Position numbers and translations under genes: made by a program. From assembly GCA_964576515.1 (NCBI GenBank), contig CAZNUW010000015.1, positions 1 to 64,000 on the forward strand: a DNA stretch of 64,000 bases, read 5' to 3'. This stretch comes from SHVO01 sp964576515 (GTDB taxonomy: Bacteria; Pseudomonadota; Alphaproteobacteria; Rhodospirillales; Rhodospirillaceae). Shown here in pieces: positions 24,996-34,465 of this stretch (position 1 is the first letter of the stretch; each line of letters opens with the position of its first letter). The notes below the pieces were generated by a model. The model was given only the letters and a program-made list of their open reading frames with translations, was not told the DNA's origin and did no database searches.

Positions 24996-25718
24996 ATGGC
25001 CGTCAGTTGGGAAGATCATGGGATCGTGCTTGCCGTTCGCCGTCTCGGCGAACACGACGCGATCGTCAGTCTGCTGACCGAAAGCCAGGGGCGGCATGCG
25101 GGCGTCGTGAAGGGCGGCAGCGGCAAGGCCGCGCGCGCGCTGCTCCAGCCCGGCAACGTGGTGAAAGCTCATTGGCGCGGCCGCCTCGACAGCCACATCG
25201 GGACATATGCGCTCGAACCGGTTCACAATTTCGCCGCCGCCGCTTTAACCGCGCCCGCGTCGCTTGCCGGGCTCAGCGCGCTGTGCGCGATGATCGAAAC
25301 GACCTTGCCTGAGCGCGAACCGCACGGTGCGGTATATCGCCACTCGCTCACGCTTCTTGCGCATCTCGGGGCGCCGGGTTGGGACGCGGAGTATGTCCTG
25401 TGGGAGATGGCGCTGCTGCGCGACATGGGGTACGGCCTCGACCTTCGAACGTGCGCCGCCACCGGGTCGACGGAAGACCTCGCGTATGTTTCGCCGCGAA
25501 GCGGCCGGGCGGTATCGCGCGGCGCGGGCGCCCCTTATGTCGGCCGCCTCTTTACACTGCCGCCGTTCCTGAGGGCCGAGCAGGCGGAGATCGGCGAAGC
25601 CGATATCGTCGACGGGTTGGCGCTGATGGGCTACTTCTTTGATCTCCATGTCTTCGGGCCCCACAAGCAAAAAATGCCGGCTTCGCGCGTGCGGTTCGCG
25701 GCGCGGTTTAAAATTTAG
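24996..25718 (+). CDS. recO: DNA repair protein RecO
   Basis: The 240-residue recombination mediator loads RecA with RecR. It has the N-terminal OB-fold with WEDHGIVLAVRRLGEHDAIVSLLTE and GGSGKAARALLQPGN, then the helical C-terminal part. The zinc-finger Cys residues found in some RecO proteins are largely absent, as in several proteobacterial examples. It is the last gene of the lepB-rnc-era-recO run. Confidence 0.93.
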   Translation: MAVSWEDHGIVLAVRRLGEHDAIVSLLTESQGRHAGVVKGGSGKAARALLQPGNVVKAHWRGRLDSHIGTYALEPVHNFAAAALTAPASLAGLSALCAMIETTLPEREPHGAVYRHSLTLLAHLGAPGWDAEYVLWEMALLRDMGYGLDLRTCAATGSTEDLAYVSPRSGRAVSRGAGAPYVGRLFTLPPFLRAEQAEIGEADIVDGLALMGYFFDLHVFGPHKQKMPASRVRFAARFKI

Positions 25719-25769
25719 CGTTTAGAGTGTTGTGGCTTTTTCGTTCCGGATCGCTATTCTCTCGCCCCC

Positions 25770-28064
25770 ATGGCAAAAAAACCGACCGCTTCCGCTCCTA
25801 TCATTGAAGATATTCGCCCCACGCCGCTCGCCGATGCATTGGGCGAACGCTACCTCGCGTATGCCCTGTCGACCATCGTATCGCGGTCGCTGCCCGATGT
25901 GCGCGACGGCCTGAAGCCCGTTCATCGGCGCTTGTTGTTCGCGATGCGCCAACTGCGCCTCGACCCGTCCGGCGGCTTTAAGAAGTGCGCCCGCGTGGTC
26001 GGGGACGTCATCGGTAAATACCATCCCCATGGCGACGTCGCGGTGTACGACACCCTTGTGCGTCTGGCCCAAGAATTCGCCGTGCGTTACCCGCTGGTGG
26101 AAGGACAGGGGAACTTCGGCAATATCGACGGCGATAACGCCGCGGCGATGCGTTACACGGAAGCCAAATTGACGCCTTTCGCTCAGGCGCTGATGGAAGG
26201 CCTTGACGAGGACGCGGTCGATTTCCGGCCGACCTATGACGGCGAAGAGAATGAGCCGATCGTGATGCCGGCCGCGGTGCCGAACCTGCTGGCTAACGGC
26301 GCCTCCGGGATCGCGGTCGGGATGGCCACGAATATCCCGCCCCACAATGTGGGCGAAGTCTGCGATGCGCTTTTGCATCTGATCAAGACGCCAAAGGCGC
26401 AGATCGCGACCCTCGTTGATCTTATGCCGGGCCCGGATTTCCCGACGGGCGGAATCCTGGCGGAGAATCGCGAGACGGTGGTGGAGGCCTATCGCACCGG
26501 CCGCGGCTCCTTGCGCGTGCGCGCGCGCTGGACGGAAGATAAACTCGACCGTGGCCAGTATCAGATTGTGATCTCGGAGATTCCCTATCAGGTGCAGAAG
26601 GCGAAGCTGATCGAACGCGTCGCCGCGCTGATGGAAGAAAAGAAGCTGCCGTTCCTCGCCGACATCCGTGACGAGTCCACGGAGGAAGTGCGGATCGTGC
26701 TGGAACCCAAGTCCCGAACGGTCGACGCCGAGCAGCTGATGGAACAACTGTTCCGCCAGACGGACCTCGAAACCCGCTTCGGGTTGAATATGAACGTGCT
26801 TGGCGCCGACGGCATTCCGCGGGTCATGGACCTGCGCGAAGTGCTGCAAGCCTACCTCGACCATCGCCAGGTGGTCCTGGTGCGCCGGTCGAAGCATCGT
26901 CTGGCCGAGATCGAGCGCCGGCTCGAGATTCTCGAAGGCTACCTCATCGCTTATTTGAATCTCGATGAGGTCATCAGGATCATCCGCACCGAGGACGAGC
27001 CGAAAGCCGTCCTGATGAAGCGCTTCAAGCTGACGGAGACGCAGGCTGAAGCGATCCTCAATATGCGTCTGCGCTCGCTGCGCAAGCTTGAGGAAATGGA
27101 GATCAAGTCCGAGCACAAGAATTTGTCGGACGAAGGCAAGCAGATCAAGGCCCTGTTGAAGGATGAAGCGCAGCAGTGGCAAACGATCGCTTGGCAGATC
27201 AAGGAAGCCAAGAAACAATTCGGCCAATCGACGCCGTTGGGCAAGCGCCGGACCACGTTGGGCGAAGCGCCGTCGGCCGTCGTCGTGCCGCTCGAGGCGC
27301 TGGTGGAGAAAGAGCCCGTCACCGTGATCCTGTCCGCGAAGGGCTGGATCCGTGCGATGAAAGGCCACCGCGACGATGTTCTGGACGGCGGCGGCGATAC
27401 GAAGTTCAAGGAAGGGGATTCCTTCCAGGCGGCGGCGAAGGCGCAGTCGACCGATAAGATCCTGCTGTTCGGGTCCGATGGCCGTTTCTACACCATCGCC
27501 GTGGACCGCTTGCCCCAGGGGCGCGGTTTCGGTGAACCGATCCGCCTGATGATCGATTTGCCCAACGACGCGGAACTCATCGCCATGCGCGTCTATAATC
27601 GCGAGGAGAAGTTCCTGCTTGTTTCGTCCGAAGGCCGCGGCTTCATCGTTCCGGCCGAGCAGGTGTTCGCGCAGACCAAAAACGGGAAGCAGGCGCTCAA
27701 TCTTTCGGACGGCGAACGCGCGCGCGTTTGCGCATTGATTCCGGGGACCTCGGGCGGCGGCGGAGATTTGCTCGGCAAGCCGGCGGATTCCGTCGCGATC
27801 ATCGGCGACAATCGCAAGCTGCTGATCTTCCCCTTAAGCGAAGTTCCCGAAATGGCGCGCGGACGCGGCGTGATCCTGCAGCGCTACAAGGACGGGGGCT
27901 GCGCCGACGCGAAAGTGTTCACCTATAAGGAAGGCCTGACGTGGAAGTCCGGCGGACGTGAACGAACGGAAACGGACCTGAAGGATTGGAAGGGCGAGCG
28001 CGCCCAGGCGGGCCGGCTTCCGCCGAAGGGATTCTCACGCGACGGCCGGCCCTTCAACGGTTAG
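25770..28064 (+). CDS. parC: DNA topoisomerase IV subunit A
   Basis: The 764-residue subunit cuts and rejoins DNA for decatenation of daughter chromosomes. It has the N-terminal breakage-reunion domain with the active-site Tyr129 in AAMRYTEAKL and a shorter C-terminal beta-propeller. Its length and start (LADALGERYLAYALSTIV) separate it from GyrA, and there is no GyrA box. In the quinolone-determining segment GKYHPHGDVAVYD, the position of E. coli ParC Ser80 is Val90 and that of Glu84 is Asp94. parE is not in the window. Confidence 0.93.
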   Translation: MAKKPTASAPIIEDIRPTPLADALGERYLAYALSTIVSRSLPDVRDGLKPVHRRLLFAMRQLRLDPSGGFKKCARVVGDVIGKYHPHGDVAVYDTLVRLAQEFAVRYPLVEGQGNFGNIDGDNAAAMRYTEAKLTPFAQALMEGLDEDAVDFRPTYDGEENEPIVMPAAVPNLLANGASGIAVGMATNIPPHNVGEVCDALLHLIKTPKAQIATLVDLMPGPDFPTGGILAENRETVVEAYRTGRGSLRVRARWTEDKLDRGQYQIVISEIPYQVQKAKLIERVAALMEEKKLPFLADIRDESTEEVRIVLEPKSRTVDAEQLMEQLFRQTDLETRFGLNMNVLGADGIPRVMDLREVLQAYLDHRQVVLVRRSKHRLAEIERRLEILEGYLIAYLNLDEVIRIIRTEDEPKAVLMKRFKLTETQAEAILNMRLRSLRKLEEMEIKSEHKNLSDEGKQIKALLKDEAQQWQTIAWQIKEAKKQFGQSTPLGKRRTTLGEAPSAVVVPLEALVEKEPVTVILSAKGWIRAMKGHRDDVLDGGGDTKFKEGDSFQAAAKAQSTDKILLFGSDGRFYTIAVDRLPQGRGFGEPIRLMIDLPNDAELIAMRVYNREEKFLLVSSEGRGFIVPAEQVFAQTKNGKQALNLSDGERARVCALIPGTSGGGGDLLGKPADSVAIIGDNRKLLIFPLSEVPEMARGRGVILQRYKDGGCADAKVFTYKEGLTWKSGGRERTETDLKDWKGERAQAGRLPPKGFSRDGRPFNG

Positions 28065-28071
28065 GCTGCGG

Positions 28072-28296
28072 TTACGGTGCGTTCGTCTCGATTCCGGCGA
28101 TTGCGTCCGGAGACGCGCGGCACGTTTGACACAGAATGCGCGGGCCTTCGCTGGCGCCGGCATCGACGCTCAGAAATCCCGCGGAGAGGCCCTCGATGTG
28201 CCGCGGCGCGCCGAGAACCGCCTCCCTCCAAACAGCGTGGCCTTGCCGGCCGCAAGCCGGGCACTTCAATCTGACGGTGCTTTCTTCGGTCGTCAT
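28072..28296 (-). CDS. Small zinc-ribbon protein (hypothetical)
   Basis: The frame of about 74 residues is convergent with parC. VRLKCPACGRQGHAVW and ILCQTCRA supply two CxxC pairs spaced about 40 residues apart, the pattern of a zinc ribbon. Similar short CPxCG-type proteins are common in alphaproteobacteria, but I cannot give a function. The ATG at 28296 was chosen because the conserved part begins soon after it; an upstream ATG at 28317 is possible. Confidence 0.6.
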   Translation of the reverse strand: MTTEESTVRLKCPACGRQGHAVWREAVLGAPRHIEGLSAGFLSVDAGASEGPRILCQTCRASPDAIAGIETNAP

Positions 28297-28519
28297 CGCG
28301 AATCTCGGGTTCCGCACGTTATGGGCGAGTCATTCGCCGCGGCGCGGCCTGTCTTCCGTATAGCACTTGTACTAATTTACCCACCTTAACCTACGACAAT
28401 GTCACTCTGCGGACCTTCGGCTAACGTTTGCCCTGGGGCTTGGGGGAATCTCGTCCGAACGTCGTTCGCTGGTCATGCCGCGGCGTGTCCTATCCCCTTG
28501 ATTGTTGGTAGGCACGTTA

Positions 28520-29230
28520 ATGTCGAATGCATTTATCCGCCGGCTCGAACATCTGGAGCGATTCTCCAAGATCGAGCGTCAGGCCCTGGCCGAAGCGACG
28601 AAAAACGTCGAGAGGGTCGGTGCGCGCCGGACGATTGTCGGAGAGTCGGAAGTCCTCAATGGCGCCCATATCGTTCTTTCGGGTCTGGCGTGCCGATTTC
28701 GGATTCTTGAGGACGGATCCCGGCAGATCACGGACTTTCTGGTGCCGGGGGATCTTTGCCGTTGCGATCATCAAGAAAGTTCGGACAGCGTCTATTGCCT
28801 CGCGTCGCTTTCACCGTGCAGTTTTACGCATATCGATCGTCACACCCTCTCCCAGCTTATGGATAGGTACCCGCGCATCACGCGGGCGCTGTGGTCGCAA
28901 TCGCTCACGAACGAGGGGGTGTTGCGGGAGTGGCTTGTGAATGTCGGGCGGCGCGCAGCCGTGCGCCGTGTGGCTTATCTCATGTCGGAATTGTGCTTCC
29001 GCCTTCACATCGCGGACACCTCGCGGCCCGGCAGTTGTGCATTGCCGCTGACGCAAATCGATCTCGCGGACGCGACCGCGCTTTCACCTGTGCATATCAA
29101 CCGGGTCTTGGGCCGCTTGCGCGAGAAACGCCTCGTGAGCCTTCAGCGGCGTTCGATCATCGTTAAGGATACCGACGGGTTGATGTCGTTCGCGGAATTC
29201 ACCGGGAGTTATATCCCAGGATTTGAATGA
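28520..29230 (+). CDS. Crp/Fnr-family transcriptional regulator
   Basis: The 236-residue regulator has an N-terminal cyclic-nucleotide-binding-like barrel (about 20-120) and a C-terminal winged helix. LTQIDLADATALSPVHINRVLGRLREKRLVSL is the recognition region. The Fnr-type N-terminal Cys cluster is absent, and the cAMP pocket Arg/Ser set is not obvious, so the signal is unknown. Related single-domain regulators are often annotated as responding to redox or stress. The ATG at 28520 is chosen over an upstream TTG. A 223-bp gap precedes it. Confidence 0.88.
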   Translation: MSNAFIRRLEHLERFSKIERQALAEATKNVERVGARRTIVGESEVLNGAHIVLSGLACRFRILEDGSRQITDFLVPGDLCRCDHQESSDSVYCLASLSPCSFTHIDRHTLSQLMDRYPRITRALWSQSLTNEGVLREWLVNVGRRAAVRRVAYLMSELCFRLHIADTSRPGSCALPLTQIDLADATALSPVHINRVLGRLREKRLVSLQRRSIIVKDTDGLMSFAEFTGSYIPGFE

Positions 29231-29249
29231 TCCCCGGCGCGGTGCTTTC

Positions 29250-29684
29250 CTAACGCGACGTATTCAGAGTAACCGCGGCCCGCACGAGCGTCTTGAAGGC
29301 CCTTTCGTTGATCGCCTCGCCCTCACGGATGTCGATCGCGCGCCGGACGTTTCCCTCCAGGCTCGCGTTGAAGAGGCGGGCGGGGTCGTCGAGTTTGGCG
29401 CCTTTGGCGAAGGTCAGTTTTACGACGGCCTTGTAGGTCTCGCCGGTGCACACTATGCCGCCGTGCGACCAGACCGGCACCCCACGCCATTTCCATTCCT
29501 CGACAATCTGGGGATCGGCTTGCTTGATCAGCGTGCGGACACGGGCCAGGGTTTCGCCCCGCCAATCATTCAAGTCTTTGATGCGCGCGTCGATTAAGAG
29601 ACGGGGAGATTTGCCGGGAGACGCCAGTGTTTTTTTCGGCGCGGCCTTTTTCTTGACGGCCGTCTTCTTTTGCTTCGTCGCCAT
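29250..29684 (-). CDS. DUF1801 domain protein
   Basis: The 144-residue protein has a Lys/Ala-rich basic N-terminus (about 1-26) and a DUF1801 (YdhG-like) domain. Visible family elements are the helix RIKDLNDWRGETLARVRTLIKQADPQIVEEWKW, then GVPVWSHGGIVCTGETYK and the VKLTFAKGA strand. Some relatives are annotated as iron chaperones or heat-stress proteins, but without firm biochemistry here. It lies upstream of and convergent with the Crp/Fnr gene. Confidence 0.82.
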   Translation of the reverse strand: MATKQKKTAVKKKAAPKKTLASPGKSPRLLIDARIKDLNDWRGETLARVRTLIKQADPQIVEEWKWRGVPVWSHGGIVCTGETYKAVVKLTFAKGAKLDDPARLFNASLEGNVRRAIDIREGEAINERAFKTLVRAAVTLNTSR

Positions 29685-29728
29685 AGGCCGCCCTTATGAA
29701 ATCTGCGCCGATATGATGGAAGCGCCGT

Positions 29729-30457
29729 TCAGCGCAGCGGGGTCATGGGCTGCCAACCGTTTGGACCGAGGCATTCCAACGGTTGAAAGCGCGCCTTATA
29801 GGCCATCTTGGCGCTGTTGGTGATCCAGTAGCCGAGATAGGCGTAAGGTAAATTGAGTTTGCGCGCCTGGTCGATCAGCCAGAGGACGACGAAGTTTCCC
29901 AATCCATCGCGTTCGCCGTTCGCTTCAAAAAAGCTGTAAACGGCTGAAAGCCCGTCCGAGGTGCGGTCCGTGAGGACGACGGCGGTCAGCACGCCCGCGC
30001 GGTCGCGGAACTCCACCATGAACGTGTCGATGGGGCTGTCTTCGATCATAGCGCTGTATTCATAGAAACCCATGAGCGCCATGTCGCTGCCGGCGTGGCG
30101 CGATTGCTGATACCGGGCGAACAGTTCGTACTGTTCAGTTGTCGCGCGGGCAGGAACACGAGCGGCGACCAGGTCCGCGTTCTCGCGCCAGAGGCGGGCG
30201 AGGGACCGCTTGCGTTCGAATTCGTCGACGACCACACGCACGGGCACGCAGGCTTTGCACCCGGCGCACGCGGGCGCATAAGCAATAGAGTGGCTGCGGC
30301 GAAAGCCGGACCGCGCGAGGGCTTCGTGAAGCGTCTCCGCGCCAGGGCCGGAAAGTTCAGTCACGAGCTTACGTTCTAGGCGGTCAGGCAGGTACGGACA
30401 CGGCAAGGGGGCCGTGGTGAAAAAGAACTGCGGACGCTTGAGCGGTGTATGGTCCAT
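29729..30457 (-). CDS. bpt: Aspartate/glutamate leucyltransferase (bacterial arginyltransferase-like)
   Basis: The 242-residue enzyme belongs to the ATE/Bpt family, which attaches leucine (or arginine in eukaryotes) to N-terminal Asp or Glu and feeds the N-degron pathway. The N-terminal Cys motif CPYLPDR and CAGCKACVPVRV are typical, and the C-terminal GNAT-like part has NLPYAYLGYWITNSAKMAYKARFQPLE. The start is the ATG at 30457. No clpS or clpA is in this window. Confidence 0.92.
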   Translation of the reverse strand: MDHTPLKRPQFFFTTAPLPCPYLPDRLERKLVTELSGPGAETLHEALARSGFRRSHSIAYAPACAGCKACVPVRVVVDEFERKRSLARLWRENADLVAARVPARATTEQYELFARYQQSRHAGSDMALMGFYEYSAMIEDSPIDTFMVEFRDRAGVLTAVVLTDRTSDGLSAVYSFFEANGERDGLGNFVVLWLIDQARKLNLPYAYLGYWITNSAKMAYKARFQPLECLGPNGWQPMTPLR

Positions 30458-30562
30458 GACCCTAGGCGGGCTGTTGTCCAACCAGTGTGGATGGACGCCG
30501 TCATCCTTGCAAGCGCGCTAACGCTCAAGAAAATAAAGGCGTTCCAGAGCCGGCGCGGGCCT

Positions 30563-31579
30563 TTAAGGCGTGGGGGATGGCGCCGAAAGGTTTTCGCCGG
30601 TCGCGGGGTTGAGCGGCGCGGGCGTCTGGGAGCGTTCCAGGAAGTTCGGCAGCCGGTCGAAGGTATCGGCGCGTACATCCTCCGCGCGCAAAAGGACGAT
30701 GGAGACACGGCGATTGCGCGGTGAGCGGAGCTGGGCGCGGTCAATCGGTTCGCGGTCCGAGACGCCGACGACCTTGTTGATCTGGCGATCGTCGAGGCCG
30801 CCTTCGAGCAGGGCGCGGCGTGTGGCCAGCGCCCGGTCGGACGACAGTTCCCAATTGGTGTAGCCCGATGGGTCAACGGCCGTGGAGGGGTCCGTATGGC
30901 CGGAGATGCTGACCTTGTTCGGCATGTTGCGGATCACCTTGGCGACCTGCATCAGCAATTCCTTGCTGCGCGGGAACAGATTGGCGCTGCCGGGCGCGAA
31001 CATGTCGACCTTGTCCTGATCCATGATCTGGATGCGCACGCCTTCCGGCGTGTTGTCCACCATAAGGCTCGAGGCGAGGGGCGCCAGGTCCGGCACGCCG
31101 CTGATGGTCTGTTTCAGCTCCGCTTGAACTTGCTCGAATTCCTTTTGTTCTTTGGCTTCCTGCGCGGCGCGCATGGCTTCTTCGTCGACCCGCGTGTTCT
31201 CGGCCGGATCGGTCAGGTCGGAGCCGCCGGAGCCGATGGACGGCGGCGGGAGGACGACCGCGGCGGTCGAGCCCGTCTGGCTTTGGGAAGCGCCTTCGCC
31301 GATGGCCTGGCCGCCCAGCATGCCACCCGCGCCGCTTTCGCGGGTCGAGGCGGCGATCGGAGTGAAATAGTCCGCAACGCCGTTGAGTTGCTGTTCGGTC
31401 ACGGCGTTCAGCAGCCACAGGAGCAGGAAGAAGGCCATCATCGCGGTGACGAAGTCGGCGTACGCGACCTTCCAGGCGCCGCCGTGGTGGCCGTGCCCGC
31501 CTTTCTTCACACGCTTGATGATGATGGGGGCGCTGTCTTTACCGCCCGCGCCACCGCCAAAATCTGGCCGTTCAGCCAT
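30563..31579 (-). CDS. motB: Flagellar motor protein MotB
   Basis: The 338-residue protein is the peptidoglycan-bound half of the flagellar stator. The N-terminal plug helix has KVAYADFVTAMMAFFLLLWLLNA, whose Asp is the proton-binding residue. A low-complexity periplasmic linker (about 55-160) and a C-terminal OmpA/MotB domain follow, with SISGHTDPSTAVDPSGYTNWELSSDRA and GVSDREPI. No motA is adjacent, which is uncommon; the partner must be elsewhere in the genome. The C-terminal region beyond about 310 is Pro-rich. Confidence 0.92.
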   Translation of the reverse strand: MAERPDFGGGAGGKDSAPIIIKRVKKGGHGHHGGAWKVAYADFVTAMMAFFLLLWLLNAVTEQQLNGVADYFTPIAASTRESGAGGMLGGQAIGEGASQSQTGSTAAVVLPPPSIGSGGSDLTDPAENTRVDEEAMRAAQEAKEQKEFEQVQAELKQTISGVPDLAPLASSLMVDNTPEGVRIQIMDQDKVDMFAPGSANLFPRSKELLMQVAKVIRNMPNKVSISGHTDPSTAVDPSGYTNWELSSDRALATRRALLEGGLDDRQINKVVGVSDREPIDRAQLRSPRNRRVSIVLLRAEDVRADTFDRLPNFLERSQTPAPLNPATGENLSAPSPTP

Positions 31580-31706
31580 AACCCCAACCCGCCGGAAAAC
31601 CTAAATGGACAGGCTATTTCACGCCCCAAACCTTAACGGACAATGTAGATCGTCCGGCCAGGGGCGACAAGCCGCGCCAAAATGCCGGTTGAGCCCGCCC
31701 GTCTGG

Positions 31707-34085
31707 CTAGGGGGAGGCCGGCTGGAGCGTCAGCCGTCGTTCGGCGGATGTTCCGCTCGGCGCCAGGAAATACGCGCCGTTTCGCCAGGGCTCGAGCAAC
31801 GAGCCGTAGTCCTTCGACAAAAGGTGCCCGGACTGCCCGCCCGCCAGCGCAAAACGGGACTGGGACAGGTCGTTCAGGTCGTAAATCGCCCGCAAACTCG
31901 CGCCGTGGAAGTGCCGGAAAGGGCGCGCGGAACTGGCGGCCGAGAAGCTGCCTCTGTTGATGGTAAAACCATCGCCGCCCGTGGGCACGCGGAGCAGACC
32001 CAGGTCGCTGACGAGCGGAAAGTTCCCAAAGAGAAGGTGAGCGAAAGTGGCGCGATGGTAGTCGCCCCAGCGCAAGGTGGTGGGGGTCCCTTGCGCGAAA
32101 AGCCAGTCGACGGTGGAACTCCAGGCCGCTGAAACCTGCATCTCGCAGCTTTCTGTTTCCGTCGTGCCGAGGGTGTCGCACCACGCCGGGTCGGCCGTCA
32201 GGATCGTGCGCAACAGTTCCGGCCGCACGCCGCCGAAGGAGCGCATCAGATCGCCCAGATCGTCGGCGAGGATCTGCGTCTTCAGTCGGTCGATCCATAC
32301 CGCGAACATCAACGGCTCGGACCGGCTCGCATCGGCGGTTCCGTCCCATCCCTTGATTTGGTCGAGCAGGTCCTGCTCGCGCGGGGTCTTGGCCGTGGCG
32401 CGGGCAATCATCAAGGGTAGCATCTCGCGCGCCATCGCGGAGACCACGTCGAGTTGTAAGGTTTGTGTCGCGTCCACAGTCGCGACCTGCTGTGTCGCGA
32501 GAACGTCGGCGATCCGCATCGCGCGGTAGGAATCGGGCCACTGGGCCGCCAGCAAATGGGGGTAGGTGTCGCCCACCATCTTGTTGTTGGCGTTGATAAT
32601 CATATCAGTGGCGGGATCATCCACCTTCGGAAGTTCGTCGAACGGCACCCAGCCTGTCCAATCGTGGGTCCCGTCCCATCCGGGCGCAGGAACGAGGCCG
32701 TTGCCGGATTTGCGCATCGGAACACGGCCCGGCGCAATGTAGGCCATGGCGCCGCTTTTGTCGGCGAACATCATGTTTTGATGCGGCGCGTGAAACAGGC
32801 GGATCGCCTCCACGAACGCGGTTTTATCGCGGGCGTGGTTCATGCGGTAAACGCCCTCGGCGGTCTTGTCCTCCGGCGCGAGCAGCGCCGCCGACAAAGC
32901 GAGCACATAGGGTTCCGGAATGAGATCGTTCATGCCGGCCGGGCGGCGCACGACGTCGCTCACCACCGGCCCGTGGCGCGTTTCACGCACGGCCATCGTC
33001 ACGGGGTCGCCGAAGCGGACCCGGATTGTTTCCGTGCGCTCCAGGAACGGGACCGGTCCGTCGGGTGTTTCGTAAGTGGTCGGGTCGGCGCCGATTTTCT
33101 CGATGAACAAGTCGCTTGTGTCGCTATGCGTCGTGGTGATGCCCCAGGCCACGTCGGCGTTATGGCCCAGCAGGTGAAGCGGCACGCCCGGCACCGTCGC
33201 GCCGAAAAGCTCGATCCCGGGCGCTTTGATGCCCGCGAAATACCAAATGCTCGGAGATTGGAAACCGAGATGGGGATCGTTGGCGATAATGGGGCTTCCG
33301 CTTTGGGTCCGCGCGCCCGAGATCGCCCAGATGTTGGAAGCCAACGTCGGTTGGACAACCGATGTCATCGCGGCGTGCAGGGCGGAGGCGGGCAGGTCGC
33401 CGAGGAGCGGCGCGATGGCTGCCATCGTGACGGGGTCTTCTGGACGCGCGCCCGGCGACAGCGCGGCCGCTTTTTCCGGGCCCAGTTTCGCGATCAACGC
33501 CGCGTTCACCAACTCGTCGTCCCAGTTGCCCGACAACGACAGGCCCATCAGTTTTTGCCAGACCAGAGAGTCCGCGGACGTCCAGGGTTCCGGCGCGAAG
33601 AAAAGCAATTTGAATTCAAGCGGCAGCGGATGGTCTTCGGCGATCCAGGCGTTCACACCGGCGGCATAGCGCTCGAACATTGCGATGACGGCCGGGTCCA
33701 TGGTCTTCAGATCCTGTTCGGCGCGGCGATAGACGCCCAGCGTGCGCATCATGCGGTCCGGCGAAAGGCCCGCCGCGCCGATGAGTTCGGACAGGCGTCC
33801 CTGGCCCTGGCGGCGCATCAACTCCATCTGAAACATACGGTCTTGCGCGTGCACGTAGCCCAAGGCGAAATAGGCGTCGCCTTCCGAGGCAGCGGTGATC
33901 GTGGGGATGCCGTGGCCGTCACGAACGATGGTGACGGGCGCGCTAACTCCGTTCGCGACCACGAAACCGTCGTGGGACGGCAGCGCCCGGTACGCCGCGA
34001 GCCAGAACCAGCCGAGCACAAGGACGACGGTGAGGGCGATCAGGCCTGTTGCATACAAGAGACCCCGCGCAAGCTTTCTAAGCAA
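31707..34085 (-). CDS. Penicillin acylase-family N-terminal nucleophile hydrolase
   Basis: The 792-residue exported protein has a signal anchor (about 10-32) and matches the penicillin acylase superfamily, whose precursors self-cleave. ASNIWAISGARTQSGSPIIANDPH contains the nucleophile Ser250 at the start of the presumed beta chain, followed by the GHNADVAWGITT segment. In the alpha chain DGHGIPTI and YVHAQDRMFQMELMRR are seen. Real substrates may be acylated homoserine lactones or other amides; sequence alone does not decide. It is a single gene on the leftward strand, divergent from the DUF6898 gene. Confidence 0.88.
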   Translation of the reverse strand: MLRKLARGLLYATGLIALTVVLVLGWFWLAAYRALPSHDGFVVANGVSAPVTIVRDGHGIPTITAASEGDAYFALGYVHAQDRMFQMELMRRQGQGRLSELIGAAGLSPDRMMRTLGVYRRAEQDLKTMDPAVIAMFERYAAGVNAWIAEDHPLPLEFKLLFFAPEPWTSADSLVWQKLMGLSLSGNWDDELVNAALIAKLGPEKAAALSPGARPEDPVTMAAIAPLLGDLPASALHAAMTSVVQPTLASNIWAISGARTQSGSPIIANDPHLGFQSPSIWYFAGIKAPGIELFGATVPGVPLHLLGHNADVAWGITTTHSDTSDLFIEKIGADPTTYETPDGPVPFLERTETIRVRFGDPVTMAVRETRHGPVVSDVVRRPAGMNDLIPEPYVLALSAALLAPEDKTAEGVYRMNHARDKTAFVEAIRLFHAPHQNMMFADKSGAMAYIAPGRVPMRKSGNGLVPAPGWDGTHDWTGWVPFDELPKVDDPATDMIINANNKMVGDTYPHLLAAQWPDSYRAMRIADVLATQQVATVDATQTLQLDVVSAMAREMLPLMIARATAKTPREQDLLDQIKGWDGTADASRSEPLMFAVWIDRLKTQILADDLGDLMRSFGGVRPELLRTILTADPAWCDTLGTTETESCEMQVSAAWSSTVDWLFAQGTPTTLRWGDYHRATFAHLLFGNFPLVSDLGLLRVPTGGDGFTINRGSFSAASSARPFRHFHGASLRAIYDLNDLSQSRFALAGGQSGHLLSKDYGSLLEPWRNGAYFLAPSGTSAERRLTLQPASP

Positions 34086-34149
34086 TCGTCACCTGTGAGG
34101 TATGGTAGAATGAGGCCGAGAGAGTGAGTTTAAGCGCGGACGACTTCAA

Positions 34150-34389
34150 GTGAGCAGCGAACCTTTTGACCCGGAACTGCCCGAAGTCTTGTTCGAGATG
34201 TATGCCGTGGGCAACGCTGTGAAAGTGTCCGCGATCGACCCCTATTCCAATGTGGAGGTCTCGGTCCTCGGCCCGGTGACGGCCGCCCCCTATACGCTCA
34301 AAATGAACGCCCTGCGGAAGCTGAAGGCAAAGCTGCGCAAACTGGCGAGTGCGGCGTCCGCTAAGCCATTGAAAGGTCACACAATATAA
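34150..34389 (+). CDS. DUF6898 family small protein
   Basis: The 79-residue product resembles the DUF6898 family of alphaproteobacteria: EVLFEMYAVGNAVKVSAIDPYSNVEVSVLGP, then a helical end with ALRKLKAKLRKL. The start is GTG, and the protein is soluble and mostly beta-strand in its first half. Function is unknown. It lies between the divergently transcribed acylase and the lectin-like gene. Confidence 0.7.
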   Translation: MSSEPFDPELPEVLFEMYAVGNAVKVSAIDPYSNVEVSVLGPVTAAPYTLKMNALRKLKAKLRKLASAASAKPLKGHTI

Positions 34390-34465
34390 CATCTTGTGTG
34401 TGATTGGCACCGCTCGCCCAGATGTGGTATCCGTCCTCTATCCCACAGACCGCGAGGAGGCCGGA

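Noticed and set aside
25722..27368. A 548-residue leftward frame opposite parC
   Set aside because: Antisense to parC with no recognisable motif.
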